This document shows positions 31,955 to 40,291 of a DNA stretch of 64,000 nucleotides, piece after piece. Position numbers and translations under genes: made by a program. Under the pieces are notes generated by a model. That model was not told the origin of the DNA and made no database searches. It saw only the letters and a program-made list of their open reading frames with translations. Every line of letters starts with the position of its first letter. The first letter of the stretch is position 1. Origin of the DNA: an uncultured Gammaproteobacteria bacterium (GTDB taxonomy: Bacteria > Pseudomonadota > Gammaproteobacteria > Steroidobacterales > GCA-2729495); the NCBI GenBank assembly GCA_937921935.1, contig CAKZWQ010000028.1:62001-126000 (forward strand). The letters are read 5' to 3'.

Positions 31955-33642
31955 TCCGCCTGCTGAAGGCGCGGGAATTCGGGCTGGTATTCGGGAAATT
32001 TGCCGGCTTCACTGGGCAGGTAACGCCGCTCACTGACAGGCACCCGCGGCGGCCGCAGGCTGCGCTTCACATCCAGCTCCAGTTCGCCATCATCCGTGGC
32101 CAGGGCCACCTTGAGAGTCTTGCCGCCCCTGCATTCCAGGCTTTGAGTCCGGGTCAGCAGGCCACCGGGAGCATTCAGCCAGTCAACCTGAACTTCACTC
32201 ACACCATCAGCCAGTTCCCAGATAAATACGCCATCGGGCCAGATATCGTTGTACAGATAACCCTGCGTCACGCCATTAAGGCCGACGCGAAAACTACCGG
32301 CCACTGCCTCACTCCACAGGTAGGCCACGCAGGTACCTGCCGGTGCCCTGCGCACCTTGGTCACATAGTCCTGTGCCGCGAGCTCCACCTGGGTGCTTGC
32401 GAAGCGCGCCGCCAGACCATCCGCACTGAAACACACGCCGTACTCAGTGCATTGGAGAAAATTACTGGCCCCGAAACTGCGCTCCTCCTGCGCCCCCTCC
32501 ATGTTGCCAACACGCAGTTGCTGAAGATGCAGGGGATTGGCCAGCATCACTTCGGAGCGCAACAGCAGGCCGGCGTCATCAAAGCGCGCGACCAGCAGGT
32601 ACAAGTCGTTAAAACGTGCATCCCCCAGTTCCAGGCCGGTTATCTGGGCCCAGCGCGGCGCCCCCGCCGCGTAGACCAGCATTAGCGGCTCCCGGAGACG
32701 CAGGTCCGGCGGCCCCAGCCGTTGCTCCAACTCTGCCGGGGTCGTGACGCCCTGACTGAACCACGGCAGCCGCATATCCGGCGCCGCACCGATACCAGGG
32801 CGCAAGGGGCCCCGGGGCCAGTCACTCAGCACGAGTGTCTTCCTGGCCAGTTTCTTGCGTGCCTCCTTCGGCTCGACCATCTCCAGCCGGCCATCGTCCT
32901 TGGAACGAAAGCGCAAATAGATTGAATCACCGGCTTTGCAGTCGACAGGCTGCAGCGCGGAGTCCCAGCGCGAGCGCACATAGAGCTCATGCTGACCCGG
33001 GGGCACTTCCCAGCGCTGGTAAGAGTCCTGGGAAAATAACCAGCCGGCCGGCGCCCCATCAAGCCAGATGCGCGCACCACTGCTGCGCATGCGCCGGGTG
33101 TCGTAGAGATACAGGCTGCAGGCGTCAGCCGGCGCAGCGTCCCTCAGCGCCTGCGCGTGCCACTCGGGCGCATCGACAGTAAAAGCCCCGGTGTAGGCCA
33201 CCATCAACGGTATAAAGAGGGCCTCGTCGGGCAGCCCACGGGAAATACAAATCCCGTCGTCGCAGCGCTTCTCTCCCGGTACCCGGCGCTGGGCAATTAC
33301 CGCACCAGCCTGATCGAATTCAAAGATCCGAAAAATCGGAACGTCCGTTGCATAGGTGTCGACAAGCGGGACAGGGGGGCTGGTCAGGACCGGCGCCATG
33401 GCGAGCCATCGGCCTTGAAAGGTCTCTTCATAGACCCAGACCCGCCCGTCCAGGTAGGTCCGGATGGGCTCTCCCAGGGAGGCTTTAACCGAGGCCTGGC
33501 TGGTCCAGGTCGATACCAGGGCAGGATCATCTCCCCGGTACTTGCTGGTCACTTCCGGTTCGCCGGCGACTTTGGCTGCACAGCCAGCCAAGGCCGACAG
33601 CAGCGCCGCTGACAGGCACAAGGACGCAAGGCGCGCCAACAT
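31951..33642 (-). CDS. Large lipoprotein with two tandem BamE-like/DUF2846-like modules
   Basis: A predicted lipoprotein of about 563 residues; the signal ASLCLSAALLSALAGC ends in a lipobox Cys near residue 20, which supports ATG 33642 over an in-frame codon at 33738. The mature part looks like an internal duplication. Each half has a segment resembling SmpA/BamE-type lipoprotein domains, then a C-x3-G-[IV]-C-[IF]-S element (CDDGICIS and CTEYGVCFS), then a DUF2846-like beta domain beginning C-[SV]-x-YL (ACSLYLYD and TCVAYLWS) with a GW/GYL turn (AGWLFSQD and QGYLYNDI). Function unknown. It converges with nth and is divergent from a LuxR-type regulator. Confidence 0.72.
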   Translation of the reverse strand: MLARLASLCLSAALLSALAGCAAKVAGEPEVTSKYRGDDPALVSTWTSQASVKASLGEPIRTYLDGRVWVYEETFQGRWLAMAPVLTSPPVPLVDTYATDVPIFRIFEFDQAGAVIAQRRVPGEKRCDDGICISRGLPDEALFIPLMVAYTGAFTVDAPEWHAQALRDAAPADACSLYLYDTRRMRSSGARIWLDGAPAGWLFSQDSYQRWEVPPGQHELYVRSRWDSALQPVDCKAGDSIYLRFRSKDDGRLEMVEPKEARKKLARKTLVLSDWPRGPLRPGIGAAPDMRLPWFSQGVTTPAELEQRLGPPDLRLREPLMLVYAAGAPRWAQITGLELGDARFNDLYLLVARFDDAGLLLRSEVMLANPLHLQQLRVGNMEGAQEERSFGASNFLQCTEYGVCFSADGLAARFASTQVELAAQDYVTKVRRAPAGTCVAYLWSEAVAGSFRVGLNGVTQGYLYNDIWPDGVFIWELADGVSEVQVDWLNAPGGLLTRTQSLECRGGKTLKVALATDDGELELDVKRSLRPPRVPVSERRYLPSEAGKFPEYQPEFPRLQQAD

Positions 33643-34051
33643 CGGTCGCAAGGAACCGCAGCCTCCAACAGGCATAAGACATCTCTGGCTGGCTAAAGAG
33701 CCAAGAATATCTCCTTTGACGCCCTGCCCCCACCCCATATGACGCCTGAACCCGAATCGCCTGAATATCAGTTGTTGCTCGGTTAATACCGCAACTCACT
33801 CCCGATAATGATTTCGTCGGCGGCGCAAACGCTCAATTGAAACCAGAGAGAGCAAAATAAAATTGTTAGCTCACAAAGGGATACCCTTGCACTCAGGACT
33901 GCGTTGCCGCATATTTATTGCCAATAATGGCATCACTGCTTGGCCACTTGGTCCAAGTAGCAGGCGAGTCACAAAGACCCTGCCAAAAATAGCGTGTCCG
34001 CCCCATATGACTTGCCACAGTGGGGATAAGAAGAAGAATTAAGGGAACGGC
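33643..34051. promoter_or_regulatory. 409-base divergent intergenic region with repeats and palindromes
   Basis: No credible gene. It contains the 11-mer CCCCATATGAC twice in the same orientation (33733-33743 and 34001-34011), the inverted repeat TGCCA-ataa-TGGCA at 33919-33932, and the perfect palindrome ACTTGG-T-CCAAGT at 33946-33958. The stretch 33840-33880 is A/T-rich. These are reasonable binding-site candidates for the adjacent LuxR-type regulator, controlling itself and the lipoprotein. The region 33643-33738 is also open in the lipoprotein frame, so a longer leader cannot be excluded. Confidence 0.5.
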
Positions 34052-34726
34052 ATGAACTCCAAGGCGACCAGCAAACCGCAGCTTGAAAGTATCGATGTAT
34101 TCGAAACCGACGAGCGCTACCATCACAAGCTCAGTGATATCCTGCGCAAGCGACGGCGCCCCCTGCTCATGGTGATCGATAATGAGGGCGAACTGGTCTA
34201 TTCCTCCGTGCCGGACAGCGCCATATCCCATGACCACCGACTGCTGGGCCAGGCCCTGGCCGAAGCTCGCAGCCTGTTCAACAACACTGAGTTTCGCCAG
34301 GCGGACGTGGCTCGGCAGCTAATAGTCGACAAACCCGGCGAACGCAGCGCACTGGTATTGCTGGAGAATGAATTTTTTAGTCTGAAACTGTTTCCCCTGC
34401 ACGGCCCGATCGACGACCTAAGCACGGAAAAATACGCAGCCCTGGTAGAACCAATTGTGAAACCCCTGTCCGAGGGCGTGGAATTCGACCGCGTTCAGGA
34501 AAAGTGGCATTTATCCAAACGTGAAGTTGACGTACTAAAAGCGCTGATGGGGGGCGACACGGACAAGGAAATAGCCCGGGTACTTGAAGTGAGTGTCGAA
34601 ACCGTGCGCGCCTACCTGAAATCAATCCGCGCCAAGCTTGGCGTTGCCACCCGGACCGCCATCGTACATGCAGTCCATACGCTGAACAGTGAGGCCCACC
34701 GGGAGGACGTGGACAGACGGATTTAG
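34052..34726 (+). CDS. LuxR-family transcriptional regulator
   Basis: A 224-residue DNA-binding protein. Residues 1-145 form a sensor-like domain not matched to a named family (it includes RRPLLMVIDNEGELVYSS, which resembles a PAS-like beta hairpin). Residues ~152-212 are a LuxR/GerE helix-turn-helix: LSKREVDVLKALMGG, then DKEIARVLEVSVETVRAYLKSIRAKLGV. No receiver-domain phosphorylation site and no obvious autoinducer-binding motifs were seen. A ribosome-binding site AAGGGA precedes the ATG. It probably regulates the divergent lipoprotein and itself. A purine-rich AAGAAGAAGAA tract precedes the start. Confidence 0.85.
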   Translation: MNSKATSKPQLESIDVFETDERYHHKLSDILRKRRRPLLMVIDNEGELVYSSVPDSAISHDHRLLGQALAEARSLFNNTEFRQADVARQLIVDKPGERSALVLLENEFFSLKLFPLHGPIDDLSTEKYAALVEPIVKPLSEGVEFDRVQEKWHLSKREVDVLKALMGGDTDKEIARVLEVSVETVRAYLKSIRAKLGVATRTAIVHAVHTLNSEAHREDVDRRI

Positions 34727-35057
34727 CAGCACAGGATCATGTGTCGTTTCAGGTTAGTCAATTCAAAAAATATTTCCGACGCAGCGTTTAAGGCTGCCAT
34801 TAGTGTACTGACACTCATTCGTCCGGCAGCCAAATCCTTGTAAAGCAGACGCAGCGTTACCGCAGACCCTGGCGGGGCGGGGATAGGGCTGAGACCCAGG
34901 CCAATCTCCGCTTAGGACCCAAAGCGGGCTTTCGAGGTGCCTGCGGTTTCAGTGATTTCGCCAAGGCATTCTGTCCATCATTTGGCCCTGGCGCTTACCA
35001 CTGGTGACGTGGTCGATTGGCCAACAAATTCATAGCCCAGAACATTAAGATGGTCCG
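34727..35057. other. 331-base intergenic region with a repeat-flanked hairpin
   Basis: No gene found. The 11-base direct repeat GACGCAGCGTT occurs at 34778-34788 and 34848-34858, exactly 70 bases apart. Between the copies, GGCTGCC (34792-34798) pairs with GGCAGCC (34825-34831) and AGTGT/ACACT (34802-34806/34811-34815) forms an inner stem with loop ACTG. There is no T-run, so a simple rho-independent terminator is not indicated. The rest appears unremarkable; a promoter for the antiporter is not obvious. Confidence 0.5.
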
Positions 35058-36242
35058 ATGTACACAGAGCTAGCGATCTTCGCCCTGTTCGTTTTCTGCT
35101 ACAGCATCGTGGCAGGTCGAATAGAACGTGCTGCAGCGTCCGGGCCCATCGTATTTGTTTCTGCCGGCCTGATTATGGGGCCTTACGGTCTGGCCTGGTT
35201 TGACGGCGACGTAACAAAAACCTGGTTACGCATACTCGCCGATCTGACGCTGGCAATAATTCTCTTTATTGATGCCGCGAGTTCGAACCTGCGCGTCCTT
35301 AAAAGGCATGTGCAGATTCCCGCTCGAATGCTGCTATTGGGTTTGCCGATCACGATAGGATTGGGCACCATCCTGGCACTTCTGATATTCGACCAGTTGA
35401 CGATTTATCAGGCTGCCATCCTCGGCACCATGCTGGCTGCAACCGATGCGGCACTTGGTAAGGCGGTCATTACCAACAAGTCCGTGCCTTCGCGGGTTCG
35501 CGAAAGCCTGAACTTCGAGAGCGGCCTGAACGACGGTCTTTGCGTTCCGGTGTTGCTGCTGTTTATTGCACTTGCCCTTGGCAGCCAGCAGGGAGAAGGG
35601 ACATCAATGGCGTTTATTCTGGTGGCCGAAGAACTGGGGATCGGTTTGGCCGTTGGCCTTGTGCTGGCCGGCGTGGGCTACGGGTTGCTACGCTGGTGCC
35701 ATGAGCATGGGTGGATCACCGAGGTTTGGGTGCAGATAACTTCTGTGGCGCTTGCCATCAGTTGTTTTGCCGTTGCCCATTCGTTGCACGGCAGCGGTTA
35801 CATAGCCGCCTTCAGTGGCGGCATCCTTTTTGGTTTCTTATCGAAGGAAACCCACAAGCTGGTGCATCCAGCCGAGGGCATTGGCGAAACATTAGCGCTG
35901 CTCACATGGTTCATTTTCGGTGCGGCGGTGATAGGCCAGTCGTTCGGCGAGTTCACCTGGAAAATGCTCGCCTATGCCCTGCTAAGTCTTACGGTGATAC
36001 GTATGCTGCCAATTTTCCTGTCGTTGACGGGCACAGGTGAGCGGGCAAGCACGAAGCTATTCCTGGGCTGGTTCGGGCCACGTGGGCTGGCCAGCATCGT
36101 TTTCGCGATTGTCGTCGCTAATGAGGGCGTTCCAGAAGCGCGCTTTCTGGCCATGATTGTGGTGCTAACCGTGTTGCTGAGCCTGATCTCACACGGTATT
36201 TCTGCTAATCCGCTGGCCCGGAGGATAGGCAGGATCGAGTAG
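35058..36242 (+). CDS. CPA1-type cation:proton antiporter
   Basis: Inner-membrane Na+(K+)/H+ exchanger of about 394 residues with 11-13 hydrophobic segments. Seen: the AATDAALGKAV segment in helix 4 with a Thr-Asp unwound region, and ESGLNDGL in helix 5, the Asn-Asp pair typical of electroneutral CPA1 exchangers. It ends soon after the last helix, with no long regulatory tail. Codon usage looks less GC-biased than in neighbouring housekeeping genes, and flanking intergenic regions are long, so recent acquisition is possible. Direct ion specificity is not readable. Confidence 0.88.
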   Translation: MYTELAIFALFVFCYSIVAGRIERAAASGPIVFVSAGLIMGPYGLAWFDGDVTKTWLRILADLTLAIILFIDAASSNLRVLKRHVQIPARMLLLGLPITIGLGTILALLIFDQLTIYQAAILGTMLAATDAALGKAVITNKSVPSRVRESLNFESGLNDGLCVPVLLLFIALALGSQQGEGTSMAFILVAEELGIGLAVGLVLAGVGYGLLRWCHEHGWITEVWVQITSVALAISCFAVAHSLHGSGYIAAFSGGILFGFLSKETHKLVHPAEGIGETLALLTWFIFGAAVIGQSFGEFTWKMLAYALLSLTVIRMLPIFLSLTGTGERASTKLFLGWFGPRGLASIVFAIVVANEGVPEARFLAMIVVLTVLLSLISHGISANPLARRIGRIE

Positions 36243-36365
36243 TCACGAGCCACACCAAGGTGCTATCTTTTTCAAAAATTAGAACAACTAAAAAACGGCT
36301 GTCTGCTGATACGGCTGCAAATGATCCTGGGAGCGGCCACGAGCGAAAAATGGCTGAGCGAGCAT

Positions 36366-36389
36366 GCCGGCACACCCGAGGGTGCCGGC
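36366..36389. repeat. Hairpin upstream of the secreted-protein gene
   Basis: Perfect 8-base inverted repeat GCCGGCAC/GTGCCGGC around an 8-base loop (ACCCGAGG), about 125 bases after the antiporter stop and 70 before the next start. No poly-T follows. It may be a factor-dependent terminator or a leader structure. Confidence 0.4.
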
Positions 36390-36458
36390 GAAGCATTTCC
36401 CAGCGCCTTGCCGCCAAAGCGATCTCCTGTCAGAAGCGTCGTCTTGTGAGGAAACGGA

Positions 36459-38366
36459 ATGGCGCCTTATCGCGTGGTGCTTGCAGGCATCGTCAGTCTG
36501 CTTGCAGTGAGCATTGAACCCGGGACGAATGGTCTCGCCTTGGCCGCTGACACGAGCGAGCCGCCGGCAACCATTACCTACGTCCGCAAAGCGTCCACCA
36601 CCAATTTCCTCGGCTGGGGGCAGTCAGGTTTCTATTTTCCTCAATTCGCCTCGGACAGCATCGTCGGGCCCAAGCGGACGGACGACAACATGCAGTTCTG
36701 GGTCCCCGACTGGCTGGAATTTAATTTCGACTGCTTTGATCTCGAGGACACGACCTTTTCCGCGGACGAACCGGATTGTTACGATGACTGCAAGGGCCGC
36801 GGCGTCTATACCCGGGGCGGTTACGATGATTGGGATGCCTTCATCCTGCCTAATGGATTCAATGGCCATTCCGGGTCGATTGTCGATGAGAGGGCCGATA
36901 ACAACACCAACAACACCGTCAATCAAATCTACCTGAAGGCCGGCGTGCCGGACTCCTTCTGCATGCACCTGGTGACGGACAACACGGCCAACGACCACGA
37001 TTCCGGCGGCTCGATCATCGTGCGAGGTGGCAGACCAAACCAGGGGAGCTTCGATCCGAACGTACCCATTCCCGGCCTGAGCTTCGACGGGGTGACAGAC
37101 GTGCACACCTTCCGCTTCGATAACTTCGTGGCGGACGATTTCATCAAGATCAGGCTCAACTCGGGTACGCCGGGTGTCGATCCGGGCTTTGGCGGCATCA
37201 TGTTCGACGAGAGCTGTGATGCCCTGCCCAATGAAAACTGCGGCAACAACATCTGTGAGCTGGAACTCGGCGAGAGCTGCGAGAGCTGCCCGGGGGACTG
37301 CGGCGCGTGTATACCGGGGGCGACACCTGGCAGAACCTGGCTGCATCACGGCACGGCGACCCAGCCCCACTATGTGGAAGGCTCCAACCGACTGCTGATA
37401 TTTATCGCCCATGGCGTCGATGATCAAAGCCACCGCGTCGAGGGGGTCCGCTATGGCACCCAGCAGATGCATTTTTTGGAGGGCAGGTCCCAGAAGCGCA
37501 ATGACCGGGCCACCCTCTCTGTCTGGTACCTGAAGGAAGCGGAGATCGCAGCCGCAGGCGGGACCGACTTCAGCGTGGACTGGTATCACAAACCCGGACA
37601 ACGATCGTTCGAAAGCATCTTTTTCACGGACGTGAGCCAGACCCAGAGCTTTGGTACCGTGGACGAAGCCGGCTGCAATGACTGCTATGCCATCGCGTGC
37701 CCGTGGGAGACCGTCGAGCCCGGCCACACATCTCTGTATGCCGGCACGCACGAGCGAGCAGCGGCCAGCTTCTGGCCCTTGAATGACTTTACTCAGGACG
37801 CAGACCTGTGGATGGGAAATAACGGCCGGGCGACGTTGGGCCACCGGGATGGTGACGGCAGTCTGGAGTCGGCAGGCGCCCAGTACGGCCGCGAGGGTGC
37901 CTTTTCGCTGATTTGCTTCGAGGTCCAGGATATTCCACAGAATGATCAGGACAGAGACGGCATCGGTGACCCCGTGGACAATTGCCCGACAGTCCAGAAT
38001 TCAGCCGAATTTCGCGATGCAGAAGGCTGGGCGCCCCAGCAGGACGACGACGGCGACGGTATCGGCAACGCCTGCGACCTGGTTATCCCACCGCAGGTGC
38101 TGCCCAGTGCCAGCAGCAGCTCGCCCTACAGTTACAACCTGACGGCCCTGCGCGGGGAATGGCCCTGGCTATGGACCCTGGTCGACGGCAGCCTGCCGCC
38201 TGGCCTGAGCTTGAGCCCTTACGGAGTAATTTCCGGGAACGCACCTGGCGGGACCGGCTCCTTCAGTTTCACCGTACAGGTAATGGAACGAAGCGCCGAT
38301 ACGGCGAGGCGCGAAATGATCATCCAGTCCAACGCGCCCTGCTGCCCCGGCTGTCACTCCGAGTAG
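36459..38366 (+). CDS. Secreted multidomain protein with Cys-rich motif, TSP3 repeats and Ig-like domain
   Basis: A 635-residue exported protein of unknown function. Residues 1-30 are a signal peptide (VVLAGIVSLLAVSI, then LALAA). Residues ~35-258 form an unrecognised acidic domain; 261-283 is a CGNNICELELGESC...CPGDCGAC motif, a compact disulfide-rich element common in myxobacterial and other secreted proteins; 290-490 is a second unrecognised domain; 496-540 holds two thrombospondin type 3 calcium-binding repeats (DQDRDGIGDPVDNCP and DDDGDGIGNACD); 545-610 matches a putative Ig/cadherin-like fold (LPPGLSLSPYGVISG); the tail ends in CCPGC. A Gram-negative cell-surface or extracellular location is inferred. 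It may be horizontally acquired. Confidence 0.85.
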   Translation: MAPYRVVLAGIVSLLAVSIEPGTNGLALAADTSEPPATITYVRKASTTNFLGWGQSGFYFPQFASDSIVGPKRTDDNMQFWVPDWLEFNFDCFDLEDTTFSADEPDCYDDCKGRGVYTRGGYDDWDAFILPNGFNGHSGSIVDERADNNTNNTVNQIYLKAGVPDSFCMHLVTDNTANDHDSGGSIIVRGGRPNQGSFDPNVPIPGLSFDGVTDVHTFRFDNFVADDFIKIRLNSGTPGVDPGFGGIMFDESCDALPNENCGNNICELELGESCESCPGDCGACIPGATPGRTWLHHGTATQPHYVEGSNRLLIFIAHGVDDQSHRVEGVRYGTQQMHFLEGRSQKRNDRATLSVWYLKEAEIAAAGGTDFSVDWYHKPGQRSFESIFFTDVSQTQSFGTVDEAGCNDCYAIACPWETVEPGHTSLYAGTHERAAASFWPLNDFTQDADLWMGNNGRATLGHRDGDGSLESAGAQYGREGAFSLICFEVQDIPQNDQDRDGIGDPVDNCPTVQNSAEFRDAEGWAPQQDDDGDGIGNACDLVIPPQVLPSASSSSPYSYNLTALRGEWPWLWTLVDGSLPPGLSLSPYGVISGNAPGGTGSFSFTVQVMERSADTARREMIIQSNAPCCPGCHSE

Positions 38367-38499
38367 CGGGGTGAATGCCCGCTTTCGGCTGCCGTTTCAA
38401 CCGGTCGATGCAACTCTTTGTCGGCAAGAGATTGCCCTGCCCCATTGAGGCACCCGCGATCCGGGTTTCGCCGACCCCAATGCACGGCCACCACCCGAC

Positions 38500-40281
38500 T
38501 CAGCCGCGAGGCTTTTTCTTCTTCGGCAGATAAAGATCGGTCAGCGTGCCGTCAAAGGCCTCGGCGGCCATGGCGACTGTCTCGGACAGCGTCGGATGCG
38601 GGTGCACCGTCAGACCAATGTCTTCCGCATCGCAGCCCATCTCGATGGCCAGGCCGACTTCGGCAATCAGGTCACCGGCATTCGGTCCGACGATGCCGGC
38701 ACCGATCACCCGGTCGGTGGCCTCGTCAAACAGAATCTTCGTCATGCCCTCGTCGCGGTTCAGGGCCAGGGCACGACCGCTGGCCGCCCAGGGAAAGACA
38801 CCTTTGCCGTATTTAATGCCTTGGGCTTTCGCTTCGGCTTCGGTCACCCCGACCCAGGCAATCTCCGGATCGGTATAAGCCACCGAGGGGATCACCCGCG
38901 CATCGAAGAAGCGTTTTTCACCGGCGGCCACTTCCGCGGCCACCTTGGCCTCATGAGTCGCCTTGTGGGCGAGCATGGGCTGGCCGACGATGTCGCCGAT
39001 GGCAAAAATATGGGGCACGTTGGTGCGTTGCTGACGATCCACCGGAATAAAGCCGTGATCATTCACGGTGACCCCGGCCTTGTCTGCATCGATGACCGGG
39101 CCATTGGGCTTGCGACCGACAGCGACTAAAACCAGGCCGTAGGTCTGCGGCCCATCGGGTGCCTGCTCGCCGTCGAAGTGCACCCTGATGCCCTCCTTCG
39201 CCGCTTCAACCCGGGTCACCCCGGTCTTGAGCATGATGGCTTCGTAGCGTTTGCGAATGCGTTTGTCGAAGGGCCTCAGCAAGTCCTTGTCGACCCCCGG
39301 CATCAGCTGGTCGGTCAGCTCCACCACGGAAATCTTTACGCCCAGGGCATCGTAAACGCAGGCCATCTCCAGGCCGATGATGCCACCGCCGACCACCAGC
39401 ATGCGCTCGGGCAAATCACGCAGCTCCAGGGCGCCGGTGGAATCCACAATACGGGGATCGTCCGGTAACTTGGGCAGCATGGCCGCTTCGGAGCCGGCAG
39501 CAATGATGCATTGCTTAAAGGCGATGACCTGTTCGCCGCCGTCGCTACTCACCCGCAGGTGATTGGCCGAGACGAAACGCCCCTGGCCATGCACCACCTT
39601 AACTTTGCGCTGCTTGGCCAGGGCACTCAAACCACCGACCAGGCGGCCGACCACCTTGTCTTTCCAGCCCCGCAAGGCATCGGTATCGATTTTCGGCGCG
39701 CCGAAACTGATACCGCATTCACCCATCTCCTGGGCTTCTTCGATGACCCTGGCTGCGTGCAACAAGGCCTTGGACGGAATGCACCCGACATTCAGACAAA
39801 CACCACCCAGCACCGGCCAGCGTTCAACGAGCGTGACATTCAAACCCAGATCCGCGGCTCGAAAGGCCGCGGTATACCCACCGGGCCCGGCACCCAGCAC
39901 CAGCAGGTCAGCTTCCTGATCCACCTGACCGTCATAACCAGCCGCGGCAATGGGCGCGCCGGCGGCGGGCGGAGCTGCCGGCTCGGCTGGCGCTGCAGTC
40001 GCGGCCGCTGCGGCGGGCTCGTCGTCTGTTGCGGGCGCGTCGGTCGCCTGGATCCGGGCAATCAGGGTGCCGGTGGAGACCCGATCCCCCATGCCCACCA
40101 ACAGCTCGAGCACCTGACCGGCCATGGGAGCCGGCACCTCCATGGCAGCCTTGTCGCTTTCCAGGGTGATCAGCGGCTCTTCCGCAGCAATGCTGTCGCC
40201 GGCCTGGGCGTGAACCTCGATCACTTCCACATCCTCGAACTCGCCGAGGTCGGGTACGTGAATATCCGTTGCGCTGCTCAT
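38500..40281 (-). CDS. lpdA: Dihydrolipoyl dehydrogenase (E3) with N-terminal lipoyl domain
   Basis: FAD-dependent E3 of the pyruvate dehydrogenase complex, reoxidising dihydrolipoamide with NAD+; 593 residues because it carries its own lipoyl domain (attachment block [14 protein letters not shown] near residue 45) and an Ala/Pro linker before the E3 fold. FAD-binding VLGAGPGGYTAAFRA is near 130, the redox disulfide GGVCLNVGCIPSKAL follows, the NAD loop VVGGGIIGLEMA comes later, and the His-Glu pair lies in HPHPTLSE. It is the last gene of the aceE-aceF-lpdA operon. Confidence 0.96.
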   Translation of the reverse strand: MSSATDIHVPDLGEFEDVEVIEVHAQAGDSIAAEEPLITLESDKAAMEVPAPMAGQVLELLVGMGDRVSTGTLIARIQATDAPATDDEPAAAAATAAPAEPAAPPAAGAPIAAAGYDGQVDQEADLLVLGAGPGGYTAAFRAADLGLNVTLVERWPVLGGVCLNVGCIPSKALLHAARVIEEAQEMGECGISFGAPKIDTDALRGWKDKVVGRLVGGLSALAKQRKVKVVHGQGRFVSANHLRVSSDGGEQVIAFKQCIIAAGSEAAMLPKLPDDPRIVDSTGALELRDLPERMLVVGGGIIGLEMACVYDALGVKISVVELTDQLMPGVDKDLLRPFDKRIRKRYEAIMLKTGVTRVEAAKEGIRVHFDGEQAPDGPQTYGLVLVAVGRKPNGPVIDADKAGVTVNDHGFIPVDRQQRTNVPHIFAIGDIVGQPMLAHKATHEAKVAAEVAAGEKRFFDARVIPSVAYTDPEIAWVGVTEAEAKAQGIKYGKGVFPWAASGRALALNRDEGMTKILFDEATDRVIGAGIVGPNAGDLIAEVGLAIEMGCDAEDIGLTVHPHPTLSETVAMAAEAFDGTLTDLYLPKKKKPRG

Positions 40282-40291
40282 GACTTGGCGC

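Noticed and set aside
33643-33780. Possible c-di-GMP-type (GEMM) riboswitch: an AGCCTCCAACAGGCATAAG stretch looks faintly similar
   Set aside because: The conserved GCAAAGCC core and the paired P2/P3 stems are missing, and the nearest same-strand gene is over 300 bases away.
34727-35057. tRNA or attachment site in the long intergenic gap
   Set aside because: No T-loop GGTTCRANYCC pattern or acceptor-stem pairing was found, and no integrase gene is present.
36624-37844. 406-codon open frame antisense to the secreted protein gene
   Set aside because: The plus-strand frame has a signal peptide and recognisable calcium-binding repeats; the antisense frame has neither start context nor motifs.
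38367-38499. Terminator between the converging secreted-protein and lpdA genes
   Set aside because: Only 5-base stems (for example ACCCG/CGGGT at 38452-38466) without a clear T-run are visible, too weak to list.
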